64,000 nt of DNA from Heliocidaris tuberculata (taxonomy: Eukaryota; Echinodermata; Echinoidea; Camarodonta; Echinometridae). The translations under genes were made by a program, and so were the position numbers. The stretch spans positions 22,425,907 to 22,489,906 of the forward strand of contig CM046850.1 in NCBI GenBank assembly GCA_025618425.1, in the 5' to 3' direction. This document shows, piece by piece, positions 21,700-34,500 of this stretch. The notes below the pieces were generated by a model. The model did not search any database, was not told where the DNA came from, and was given only the letters and a program-made list of their open reading frames with translations. Position 1 is the first letter of the stretch. Each line of letters starts with the position of its first letter.

Positions 21700-23457
21700 A
21701 AGATATTTCTTTTCCCCCCTTTTTTTTCTTTACAAATTACTTTTTCGATTCTCAACGAAATGTGTAGCTGAAAAAGGTGCTCTATATTATGGTCAGGAGG
21801 AAAGTAACACATTTTTAGACGGGATTTTGATCCCCCTGGAATATGATTTGTGCAAACCTCATTGCCGGAGAGTTGTCTTTCCAAGATAGGTAATTGACCA
21901 TGCTGTCAAGGGGTACAGCTGCGCTGTATAGATGACTCTTCAGCTTTATGGAATAGTCAGGATTTTGTAAAGAGAGCGGGGCGGGGGGCACAATTCCGGA
22001 AAAAAATGTCATCACATTTCATCACTTTCAATACTTCATCAACAAGATCGCAAAGACTTTCGGAAAAATCTATACCTTCGAAAAATCAGCTGTTAACTCA
22101 TGTGCGCTAAGTTAGACTCATTCTTTTTATGACCCCTTTTTTCAGTTGCAGCTTGTTGCGATCAGGCATCGAATATTGAGATCGCGATATCTCCGAAATT
22201 CTTTGACGATAACTTTTCTTTGTTGGACCCATTAGTAGTTCAAAGTTTTGCTTTCTGTTTGATATAAATCATTGGAGAAAATATGAAAAAATCATGGATC
22301 GAATATCACATTCCTAATAATTGTTAAAATTTGCGCGAACTTTGGTCACCCCATCATCATCCCATAAAAGAACAGCTTGCAGCCGAAAAGGGTGTTTCCT
22401 TCCCATATGTGGAGAATAAATGAATAAATAAATAAATGAAATAAAAAATCTAATAAATTTGCATGCAATATGTCATGCATATTTCCAAGGATATAATTTT
22501 TGTTGACAATGTATATATCTATTTTGCAAATAAATTGATATTATAGCCTCTTGACAAACTGCTTTAGCGCTTTTAATTGATAGGTCTACTTTAAACAGAC
22601 AATCCAGTAAAGAATGTACTGGATTAGAGTGTAATGTAAAATGTATGTATTAATATTGTAGGGTCAACAATTTGGCCGGTTAAGTTTTATGAGTAGTCTT
22701 CCATTTCCATTGACTTTTACCACCAAATTTGCAAGATCCCACTACCTGCGTTCTAGCCAGAGATGGCATACTGTATATGATCGAATCTCTTTGGAGTTTT
22801 CGAGATTTCGTCGTCAGTTAATTGCGAGATTTCAACCTTCCGGAGAGAGAGAGAGAGAGAGAGTTAAAGCTTGATGCCAAATTTGACCCCCCTTTTTTTT
22901 GTTGTTGCTTGTTTCATTTTTGTTTTTCTTGTATGGTGTATTGTAGACATGAATTCGTTGTTCTAAAAAATGTTATTAACCTTTTCATATAGTTATTTGC
23001 TAGTCAGTTATTTTAGACAATTATTATAATGTTCCTCAAAATAGCATTTCTGAACATTTTATTTTGCTTCGAAAGTCCACCGCTCATATTTTGCCTTGCA
23101 TTTCAGGCAATTATTTTATCTATTATGAATCCATAATTGCAGGTTTAGTTTTTCAGGGTTAACCATGTAATCTTTCAAGGGTTAAGAGCCCTGAAAAGGG
23201 CTGGTGAGCTCCGCTAAGAGCTCTTTGGTTCTCGACGTTTCGATCAGTATGCTCTGATCGTCATCAGGAGAATGACTAGAACACTGCCCAGTAGAGGCTG
23301 TTTATTGCCTACGAGGGATCCGATTCACAGCCTGATTAGCGCCAATCGGAAATGTCCGCTAATTCTGTTCACGGCTGTCCTTCAGACCAAAATTTCAGTC
23401 AAATGTGTACCATATGAATTTTCAAAGCTCTCTTATATTAAAGGTAAAATTGAGTTT
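21700..23457. other. Intergenic stretch, no gene recognised
   Basis: It holds AT-rich DNA, a (GA)n run at about 22846-22862 and low-scoring ORFs on both strands. A minus-strand frame at 21815-22015 is open but matches nothing I know. Confidence 0.35.
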
Positions 23458-23900
23458 TGGTCATGCAATCTCATTGTGAAAGAAACGGTCTTAAAACAAT
23501 TAGGAAAGGTTGATCATGGCCCTGTTGCATAAAACTTACCATTAACGGTAACTTTGCCATCAATGGTAACTCTCATGGAAACCTTGATTTTGATTTGCTG
23601 TTGAGTGATGTTACCATTGATAGCAGAGTTACCATTAATGGTAAGTTTTATGCAACGGGGCCCATATCTACGAAAAAACTGTATACTATGAGGTTTTGGA
23701 ATTATCAAAATGACAAGAAAAGTGACCCAATCTCGCTGAGTAGCACATGCACTGCACACAGAAATGGGTATAAATGTGGCATAAATGTTCGGCCCGCACA
23801 TTTCAGCTATTTCTCGTCATATTTCGAATATAAGGGCATTTGAAGAGCAATCCTTTTCAGGGGGCATTTTCTACTATAGTGTTCTTCCAAATTGACATAA
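23458..23900. repeat. Interspersed repeat family copy carrying a nested palindromic element
   Basis: Shared words with the copies at 20.1 kb and 55.7 kb include TTGTGAAAGAAAC, TTTTGGAATTATCAAAATG and CACATGCACTGCA. The palindromic element at 23518-23663 interrupts it where the 55.7-kb copy is continuous. Confidence 0.65.
23518..23663. mobile_element. Palindromic MITE-like element (family member 2)
   Basis: Ends: GGCCCTGTTGCATAAAACTT and its near reverse complement, ending AAGTTTTATGCAACGGGGCC. Inner arms alternate TTACCATTAA and its complement. Non-coding. The length matches the other members. Confidence 0.75.
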
Positions 23901-24080
23901 AAGGAATGAGAAAGCTCACAAATTATTTTTCATCTTCCCCAGAACTGAACTTTCTCTTTAATGGAAGCGCTGTCCCGGGTAAGGAAGGATGTTAGCTTCT
24001 ATGATATGCCTACACTGAAATACACGGGAAATTTCCTGGCAGTCAGGATGCCGGGAATGCCCATTTTTCTACATTTTCTT

Positions 24081-24238
24081 TACCGTAAATCAGCATATAT
24101 TTACAATCGCCCGACATAAAATTACAGTCTTTTTCCTGTAAAAAAACAGCAAGTTTGTTGGGCGATTGTAAATATATGCTGATTTCCGGTATACCAACAA
24201 ACTTGCTGTTAGTGTTTTACAGGAGAAGGATTGTAAAA
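24081..24238. repeat. Two interleaved inverted repeats
   Basis: Arm A (24082-24111) pairs with 24159-24190, and arm B (24117-24161) pairs with 24191-24238, so the order is A B A' B'. Shared words: CAGCATATATTTACAATCGC in A and AACAGCAAGTTTGTTGG in B. Confidence 0.65.
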
Positions 24239-24399
24239 TTAAAATAACAGCAATAACTTGTAATTTCAAGGGCCAAAACACCTGTAGTTTTACATCATTT
24301 TTTACAGTGTATGCCTGATTATTATTATTGTTTTTTTGCATGCCTGCCAATTATTTTTTTAATGATTATATTATGTTTACATAAGTATACCATTTATTA

Positions 24400-25560
24400 T
24401 GTATTACCTACTTCATGGAGGCAACTTGGGTGTCTGGGAGATCCACTCCTGGGATGCCAGGCGAGTGGGGCATGATCTGGCTGGTTGTTTGGTTTGTTGC
24501 CTTGCCGGTTCTGGGGGTTCCTTGGACGGGACAGGCTCAAGTATGTTTGCACCGCTCACTTCGTGGATGGGCCATTTTGAAATGTTAACTAGAGAATCAC
24601 TGAACCGGTTAAGTGAGCACCGCCGGACAGATTTGCATCTATAATTATTACCTTCCATGAATGAGCCAAATACACCCCTAAAAATATGGTTCAGCCAATG
24701 AATGCCCCAAGGAATGCCATAGACATATGAATATAAATGCAATGTATGAATCAAGCTCTTTCATTGAAGCTAACTTATGTTACATAAATAGATCAAAAAT
24801 AACTTTCATTTTGAAATTTAGAAAGGTTTCAAAACTCTATGAATAATCATGAATTATTTGTGTGTCTATTTTCATCGGCAAATATTTTTACTTTTGCAAT
24901 TTCTTTAAACTAAACTGACTTATTTCTGTTGTACCGAGATATATAATTTAGAAAATTTCACAATTTTTTTGTCGAGGCCAAATTACGACATTGACGTAGC
25001 CAGCACGGGAAAACAAGGTCATTTTCATCTCTGATGAGGGGGTGGTTCTATATGTGTCCACATTCCACAAAGCCCCTATTTCAGTGGGGTCCACTGGGCG
25101 GAACCCCCTGAAACTCCAGAGATTTAGCCATGTTGAACCTTAAAAAATGGCCGTGTAATACACTAAATTTAGCAATGTAATCATATATGTTCTGATTATC
25201 TAATCAATTTAAAAGTGGACCGCAACAAAATAGGAACTTTGTGGACAAATATATCACTCGGGGTAAAAATAATATCCCATTAGGCTTTGGAGCCACCCCT
25301 CATCTAAGATAACGATGATCCTCCCCCCATCAGAGCTGAAAATGAAGATGACCTTGTTTTCCCGTGCTTCCTTCGTCGATGTCTTTCTTTTATATACCCC
25401 GGCTTAAATGATTAAATAAGGAGATCAACGGAATTTTCTGCCAATTAAATTTTCGTTAATCTCATAATGAAAACACGCGACTGCTCACTGATATTCCTGT
25501 AAACCTTTTCCTTTTATTACTGATTTTAGGGCCGTGGGCTCAAAATCTATTCATGCATCT
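24400..25560. other. Intergenic stretch left of the minisatellite
   Basis: A minus-strand frame at 24413-24754 is open and Pro/Arg-rich at its end, but I recognise no domain. Two inverted blocks near 25005-25060 and 25300-25370 share GAAAACAAGGTCAT-type words, which suggests a foldback element. Confidence 0.35.
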
Positions 25561-25568
25561 CGTTGCTG

Positions 25569-28500
25569 AGACAAGAGGTTTTTTGCTTGGTATCTTGTTT
25601 TCAATTTTTCAAAATGTTATCCGGGTGTTATCCAGGTGTTATTCAGGTTTATCCAGGTATTATCCAGGAGTTATCCGGGTATTATCTAGGTGTTATCCAG
25701 GTGTTATCCAGGTGTTATCTGGGTGTTATCCAGGTGTTATCTAGGTGTTATCCTGGTGTTATCCCAGTGTTATCCAGGTGTTATCCTCGTGTTATCCAGG
25801 TGTTATAAAGGTGTTATCCTGGTGTTATCCAGGTGTTGTCCAGGTTTTATCCAGGTGTAATCAAGGTGTTATCCAGGTGTAATCCAGGTGTTATCCAGGT
25901 GGTATCCAGGTGGTATCGAGGTATTATCCAGGTGTTATCCAGGTGTTATCCAGGTGGTATCTAGGTGGTATCCAGGTGTTATCCAGGTGTTATGCAGGTG
26001 GAATCCTGGTGTTATCAAGGTGTTATCCTGGTGTTATCCAGGTGTTATCCAGGCGTTATCCTGGTGTTTTCCATGTGGTATCCGGGTGTTATCAGGGTGT
26101 TATCCAGGTGTTTTCCAGGTGTTATCCAGGTTTCATCCAGGTGTTATCTAGGTGTTATCCAGGTGTAATCCAGGTGTTATCTAGGTGTTATCCTGGTGTT
26201 ATCCCAGTGTTATCCAGGTGTTATCCTGGTGTTATCCAGGTGTTATAAAGGTGTTATCCTGGTGTTATCCAGGTGTTGTCCAGGTTTTATCCAGGTGTAA
26301 TCAAGGTGTTATCCAGGTGTAATCCAGGTGTTATCCAGGTGGTATCCAGGTGGTATCGAGGTATTATCCAGGTGTTATCCAGGTGTTATCCAGGTGGTAT
26401 CTAGGTGGTATCCAGGTGTTATCCAGGTGTTATGCAGGTGGAATCCTGGTGTTATCAAGGTGTTATCCTGGTGTTATCCAGGTGTTATCCAGGTGTTATC
26501 CAGGTGTAATCCAGGTGTTATCCTGGTGTAATCCAGGTGTTATCCAGGTGGTATCCAGGTGGTATCGAGGTATTATCCAGGTGTTATCCAGGTGTTATCA
26601 AGGTGGTATCCAGGTGTAATCAAGGTGTTATCCAGGTGTAATTCAGGTGTTATCAAGGTTTTATCCAGGTGTAATCAAGGTGTTATCCAGGTGTAATCCA
26701 GGTGTTATCCAGGTGGTATCCAGGTGTTATCCAGGTGTTATCTGGGTGTTATCCAGGTGTTATCCATGTGTTATCAGGGTGTTATCCAAGTGATATCCTG
26801 GTGCTATCCTGGTGTTATCCAGGTGTTATCCAGGTGCACTCAAGGTGTTATCCAGGTGTTATGCAGGTGTTATCCAGGTGGTATCCAGGTGGTATCGAGG
26901 TATTATCCAGGTGTTATCCAGGTGTTATCCAGGTGGTATCTAGGTGGTATCCAGGTGTTATCCAGGTGTTATGCAGGTGGAATCCTGGTGTTATCAAGGT
27001 GTTATCCTGGTGTTATCCAGGTGTTATCCAGGCGTTATCCTGGTGTTTTCCATGTGGTATCCGGGTGTTATCAGGGTGTTATCCAGGTGTTTTCCAGGTG
27101 TTATCCAGGTTTCATCCAGGTGTTATCTAGGTGTTATCCAGGTGTAATCCAGGTGTTATCCTGGTGTAATCCAGGTGTTATCCAGGTGGTATCCAGGTGG
27201 TATCGAGGTATTATCCAGGTGTTATCCAGGTGTTATCAAGGTGGTATCCAGGTGTAATCAAGGTGTTATCCAGGTGTAATTCAGGTGTTATCAAGGTTTT
27301 ATCCAGGTGTAATCAAGGTGTTATCCAGGTGTAATCCAGGTGTTATCCAGGTGGTATCCAGGTGTTATCCAGGTGTTATCTGGGTGTTATCCAGGTGTTA
27401 TCCATGTGTTATCAGGGTGTTATCCAAGTGATATCCTGGTGCTATCCTGGTGTTATCCAGGTGTTATCCAGGTGCACTCAAGGTGTTATCCTGGTGTTAT
27501 CAAGGTTTTATCCAAGTGTTATCCTGGTGTTATCCTGGTGTAATCCAGGTGTAATTCTGGTGTTATGCAGGTGTTATCCTGGTGTTTTCCATGTGGTATC
27601 CGGGTGTTATCCAGGTGTTATCCAGATGTTTTCCAGGCGTTTTCCAGGTGTTATCCAGTTGTTATCTGGATGTTATCCAGGTGTTATCAAGGTGTTGTCC
27701 TGGTGTTATTCAGGTGGTATGAATGTTATCAAGTTGTTATCCTGGTGTGAGACATGAGGTTTTTTGCTTGGTATCTTGTTTTAATTTTTTTTTAAATGTT
27801 ATGCAGGTGTTATCCAGGTTTCTCCAGGTATTATCCAGGTGTTATCCAGGTGGTATCTAGGTGGTATCCAGGTGTTATCCAGGTGTTATGCAGGTGGAAT
27901 CCTGGTGTTATCAAGGTGTTACCCTGGTGTTATCCAGGTGTTATCCAGGCGTTATCCTGGTGTTTTCCATGTGGTATCCGGGTGTTATCAGGGTGTTATC
28001 CAGGTGTTTTCCAGGTGTTATCCAGGTTTCATCCAGGTGTTATCTAGGTGTTATCCAGGTGTAATCCAGGTGTTATCTAGGTGTTATCCTGGTGTTATCC
28101 CAGTGTTATCCAGGTGTTATCCTGGTGTTATCCAGGTGTTATAAAGGTGTTATCCTGGTGTTATCCAGGTGTTTTCCACGTGTTATCCAGGTTTCATCCA
28201 GGTGTTATCTAGGTGTTATCCAGGTGTAATCCAGGTGTTATCCTGGTGTAATCCAGGTGTTATCCAGGTGGTATCCAGGTGGTATCGAGGTATTATCCAG
28301 GTGTTATCCAGGTGTTATCAAGGTGGTATCCAGGTGTAATCAAGGTGTTATCCAGGTGTAATTCAGGTGTTATCAAGGTTTTATCCAGGTGTAATCAAGG
28401 TTTTATCCAGGTGTAATCCAGGTGTTATCCAGGTGGTATCCAGGTGTTATCCAGGTGTTATCTGGGTGTTATCCAGGTGTTATCCATGTGTTATCAGGGT

Positions 28501-31500
28501 GTTATCCAAGTGATATCCTGGTGCTATCCTGGTGTTATCCAGGTGTTATCCAGGTGCACTCAAGGTGTTATCCAGGTGTTATGCAGGTGTTATCCTGGTG
28601 TTATCAAGGTTTTATCCAAGTGTTATCCTGGTGTTATCCTGGTGTAATCCTGGTGTAATTCTGGTGTTATGCAGGTGTTATCCTGGTGTTTTCCATGTGG
28701 TATCCGGGTGTTATCCAGGTGTTATCCAGATGTTTTCCAGGCGTTTTCCAGGTGTTATCCAGTTGTTATCTGGATGTTATCCAGGTGTTATCAAGGTGTT
28801 ATCCTGGTGTTATTCAGGTGGTATGAATGTTATCAAGTTGTTATCCTGGTGTGAGACATGAGGTTTTTTGCTTGGTATCTTGTTTTAATTTTTTTTTTTA
28901 ATGTTATGCAGGTGTTATCCAGGTTTCTCCAGGTATTATCCGGGAATTATCCATGTGTTATCAAGGTGTTATCCAGGTGTTATCCAGGTGTTATCCAGGT
29001 GTTATCCAGGTGTTATCAGGGTGTTATCCAGGTGTTATCCAAGTGATATCCTGGTGCTATCCTGGTGTTATCCAGGTGTTATCCAGGTGCACTCAAGGTG
29101 TTATCTAGGTGTTATACAGGTGTTATCCTGGTGTTATCAAGGTTTTATCCAAGTGTTATCCTGGTGTTATCCTGGTGTAATCCAGGTGTAATCCTGGTGT
29201 TATGCAGGTGTTATCCTGGTGTTTTCCATGTGGTATCCGGGTGTTATCCAGGTGTTATCCAGATGTTTTCCAGGTGTTATCCAGGTGTTATCCAGTTGTT
29301 ATCTGGATGTTATCTAGGTGTTATCAAGGTGTTATCCTGGTGCTATCCAGGTGGTATGAATGTTATCAAGTTGTTATCCTGGTGTGAGACATGAGGTTTT
29401 TTGCTTGGTATCTTGTTTTAATTTTTTTATATGTTATCCGGTGTTATCCTGGTGTTATCCAGGTGTTTTCCACGTGTTATCCAGGTTTCATCCAGGTGTT
29501 ATCTAGGTGTTATCCAGGTGTAATCCAGGTGTTATCCTGGTGTAATCCAGGTGTTATCCACGTGGTATCCAGGTGGTATCGAGGTATTATCCAGGTGTTA
29601 TCCAGGTGTTATCAAGGTGGTATCCAGGTGTAATCAAGGTGTTATCCAGGTGTAATTCAGGTGTTATCAAGGTTTTATCCAGGTGTAATCCAGGTGTTAT
29701 CCAGGTGGTATCCAGGTGGTATCGAGGTATTATCCAGGTGTTATCCAGGTGTTATCCAGGTGGTATCTAGGTGGTATCCAGGTGTTATCCAGGTGTTATG
29801 CAGGTGGAATCCTGGTGTTATCAAGGTGTTACCCTGGTGTTATCCAGGTGTTATCCAGGCGTTATCCTGGTGTTTTCCATGTGGTATCCGGGTGTTATCA
29901 GGGTGTTATCCAGGTGTTTTCCAGGTGTTATCCAGGTTTCATCCAGGTGTTATCTAGGTGTTATCCAGGTGTAATCCAGGTGTTATCTAGGTGTTATCCT
30001 GGTGTTATCCCAGTGTTATCCAGGTGTTATCCTGGTGTTATCCAGGTGTTATAAAGGTGTTATCCTGGTGTTATCCAGGTGTTTTCCACGTGTTATCCAG
30101 GTGTTATCAGGGTGTTATCCAGGTGTTTTCCAGGTGTTATCCAGGTTTCATCCAGGTGTTATCTAGGTGTTATCCAGGTGTAATCCAGGTGTTATCTAGG
30201 TGTTATCCTGGTGTTATCCCAGTGTTATCCAGGTGTTATCCTGGTGTTATCCAGGTGTTATAAAGGTGTTATCCTGGTGTTATCCAGGTGTTTTCCACGT
30301 GTTATCCAGGTTTCATCCAGGTGTTATCTAGGTGTTATCCAGGTGTAATCCAGGTGTTATCCTGGTGTAATCCAGGTGTTATCCAGGTGGTATCCAGGTG
30401 GTATCGAGGTATTATCCAGGTGTTATCCAGGTGTTATCAAGGTGTAATCAAGGTGTTATCCAGGTGTAATTCAGGTGTTATCAAGGTTTTATCCAGGTGT
30501 AATCAAGGTTTTATCCAGGTGTAATCCAGGTGTTATCCAGGTGGTATCCAGGTGTTATCCAGGTGTTATCTGGGTGTTATCCAGGTGTTATCCATGTGTT
30601 ATCAGGGTGTTATCCAAGTGATATCCTGGTGCTATCCTGGTGTTATCCAGGTGTTATCCAGGTGCACTCAAGGTGTTATCCAGGTGTTATGCAGGTGTTA
30701 TCCTGGTGTTATCAAGGTTTTATCCAAGTGTTATCCTGGTGTTATCCTGGTGTAATCCAGGTGTAATTCTGGTGTTATGCAGGTGTTATCCTGGTGTTTT
30801 CCATGTGGTATCCGGGTGTTATCCAGGTGTTATCCAGATGTTTTCCAGGCGTTTTCCAGGTGTTATCCAGTTGTTATCTGGATGTTATCCAGGTGTTATC
30901 AAGGTGTTGTCCTGGTGTTATTCAGGTGGTATGAATGTTATCAAGTTGTTATCCTGGTGTGAGACATGAGGTTTTTTGCTTGGTATCTTGTTTTAAATTT
31001 TTTTTTAATGTTATGCAGGTGTTATCCAGGTTTCTCCAGGTATTATCCGGGAATTATCCATGTGTTATCAAGGTGTTATCCAGGTGTTATCCAGGTGTTA
31101 TCCAGGTGTTATCCAGGTGTTATCAGGGTGTTATCCAGGTGTTATCCAAGTGATATCCTGGTGCTATCCTGGTGTTATCCAGGTGTTATCCAGGTGCACT
31201 CAAGGTGTTATCTAGGTGTTATACAGGTGTTATCCTGGTGTTATCAAGGTTTTATCCAAGTGTTATCCAGGTGTTATCCTGGTGTAATCCAGGTGTTATC
31301 CAGGTGTTATAAAGGTGTTATCCTGGTGTTATCCAGGTGTTTTCCACGTGTTATCCAGGTTTCATCCAGGTGTTATCTAGGTGTTATCCAGGTGTAATCC
31401 AGGTGTTATCCTGGTGTAATCCAGGTGTTATCCAGGTGGTATCCAGGTGGTATCGAGGTATTATCCAGGTGTTATCCAGGTGTTATCAAGGTGGTATCCA

Positions 31501-34500
31501 GGTGTAATCAAGGTGTTATCCAGGTGTAATTCAGGTGTTATCAAGGTTTTATCCAGGTGTAATCAAGGTTTTATCCAGGTGTAATCCAGGTGTTATCCAG
31601 GTGGTATCCAGGTGTTATCCAGGTGTTATCTGGGTGTTATCCAGGTGTTATCCATGTGTTATCAGGGTGTTATCCAAGTGATATCCTGGTGCTATCCTGG
31701 TGTTATCCAGGTGTTATCCAGGTGCACTCAAGGTTTTATCCAGGTATTATGCAGGTGTTATCCTGGTGTGATCAAGGTTTTATCCAAGTGTTATCCTGGT
31801 GTTATCCTGATGTAATCCAGGTGTAATTCTGGTGTTATGCAGGTATTATCCTGGTGTTTTCCATGTGGTATCCGGGTGTTATCCAGGTGTTATCCAGATG
31901 TTTTCCAGGCTTTTTCCAGGTGTTATCCAGTTGTTATCTTGATGTTATCCAGGTGTTATCAAGGTGTTATCCTGGTGTTATTCAGGTGGTATGAATGTTA
32001 TCAAGTTGTTATCCTGGTGTGAGACATGAGGTTTTTTGCTTGGTATCTTGTTTTAAATTTTTTTTTAATGTTATGCAGGTGTTATCCAGGTTTCTCCAGG
32101 TATTATCCGGGAATTATCCATGTGTTATCAAGGTGTTATCCAGGTGTTATCCAGGTGTTATCCAGGTGTTATCCAGGTGTTATCAGGGTGTTATCCAGGT
32201 GTTATCCAAGTGATATCCTGGTGCTATCCTGGTGTTATCCAGGTGTTATCCAGGTGCACTCAAGGTGTTATCTAGGTGTTATACAGGTGTTATCCTGGTG
32301 TTATCAAGGTTTTATCCAAGTGTTATCCTGGTGTTATCCTGGTGTAATCCAGGTGTAATCCTGGTGTTATGCAGGTGTTATCCTGGTGTTTTCCATGTGG
32401 TATCCGGGTGTTATCCAGGTGTTATCCAGATGTTTTCCAGGTGTTATCCAGGTGTTATCCAGTTGTTATCTGGATGTTATCTAGGTGTTATCAAGGTGTT
32501 ATCCTGGTGCTATCCAGGTGGTATGAATGTTATCAAGTTGTTATCCTGGTGTGAGACATGAGGTTTTTTGCTTGGTATCTTGTTTTAATTTTTTTATATG
32601 TTATCCGGTGTTATCCTGGTGTTATCCAGGTGTTTTCCAGGTGTTATCCAGGTTTCATCCAGGTGTTATCTAGGTGTTATCCAGGTGTAATCCAGGTGTT
32701 ATCCTGGTGTAATCCAGGTGTTATCCAGGTGGTATCCAGGTGGTATCGAGGTATTATCCAGGTGTTATCCAGGTGTTATCAAGGTGGTATCCAGGTGTAA
32801 TCAAGGTGTTATCCAGGTGTAATTCAGGTGTTATCAAGGTTTTATCCAGGTGTAATCCAGGTGTTATCCAGATGGTATCCAGGTGGTATCGAGGTATTAT
32901 CCAGGTGTTATCCAGGTGTTATCCAGGTGGTATCTAGGTGGTATCCAGGTATTATCCAGGTGTTATGCAGGTGGAATCCTGGTGTTATCAAGGTGTTATC
33001 CTGGTGTTATCCAGGTGTTATCCAGGCGTTATCCTGGTGTTTTCCATGTGGTATCCGGGTGTTATCAGGGTGTTATCCAGGTGTTTTCCAGGTGTTATCC
33101 AGGTGTTATCCAGGTGTTATCTAGGTGTTATCCAGGTGTTATCCAGGTGTTATCTAGGTGTTATCCTGGTGTTATCCCAGTGTTATCCAGGTGTTATCCT
33201 GGTGTTATCCAGGTGTTATAAAGGTGTTATCCTGGTGTTATCCAGGTGTTTTCCAGGTGTTATCCAGGTGTTATCAGGGTGTTATCCAGGTGTTTTCCAG
33301 GTGTTATCCAGGTTTCATCCAGGTGTTATCTAGGTGTTATCCAGGTGTAATCCAGGTGTTATCTAGGTGTTATCCTGGTGTTATCCCAGTGTTATCCAGG
33401 TGTTATCCTGGTGTTATCCAGGTGTTATAAAGGTGTTATCCTGGTGTTATCCAGGTGTTTTCCACGTGTTATCCAGGTTTCATCCAGGTGTTATCTAGGT
33501 GTTATCCAGGTGTAATCCAGGTGTTATCCTGGTGTAATCCAGGTGTTATCCAGGTGTTATCCAGGTGTTATCCAAGTGATATCCTGGTGCTATCCTGGTG
33601 TTATCCAGGTGTTATCCAGGTGCACTCAAGGTGTTATCTAGGTGTTATACAGGTGTTATCCTGGTGTTATCAAGGTTTTATCCAAGTGTTATCCTGGTGT
33701 TATCCTGGTGTAATCCAGGTGTAATCCTGGTGTTATGCAGGTGTTATCCTGGTGTTTTCCATGTGGTATCCGGGTGTTATCCAGGTGTTATCCAGATGTT
33801 TTCCAGGTGTTATCCAGGTGTTATCCAGTTGTTATCTGGATGTTATCTAGGTGTTATCAAGGTGTTATCCTGGTGCTATCCAGGTGGTATGAATGTTATC
33901 AAGTTGTTATCCTGGTGTGAGACATGAGGTTTTTTGCTTGGTATCTTGTTTTAATTTTTTTATATGTTATCCGGGTGTTATCCAGGCGTTATCCGGGTGT
34001 TTTCCATGTGGTATCCGGGTGTTATCAGGGTGTTATCCAGGTGTTTTCCAGGTGTTATCCAGGTTTCATCCAGGTGTTATCTAGGTGTTATCCAGGTGTA
34101 ATCCTGTTGTTATCCTGGTGTAATCCAGGTGTTATCCAGGTGGTATCCAGGTGGTATCGAGGTATTATCCAGGTGTTATCCAGGTGTTATCAAGGTGGTA
34201 TCCAGGTGTAATGAAGGTGTTATCCAGGTGTAATTCAGGTGTTATCAAGGTTTTATCCAGGTGTAATCAAGGTGTTATCCAGGTGTAATCCAGGTGTTAT
34301 CCAGGTGGTATCCAGGTGTTATCCTGGTGTTATCTGGGTGTTATCCAGGTGTTATCCATGTGTTATCAGGGTGTTATCCAAGTGATATCCTGGTGCTATC
34401 CTGGTGTTATCCAGGTGTTATCCAGATGCACTCCAGGTGTTATCCAGTTGTTATTCAGGTGGTATTAAAGTTATCAAGTTGTTATCCTGGTGTTAGACAT

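Noticed and set aside
24413..24754. Minus-strand 113-codon ORF, possible transposon integrase C-terminus
   Set aside because: The Pro/Arg-rich end is suggestive, but no catalytic motif, chromodomain or terminal repeat was seen.
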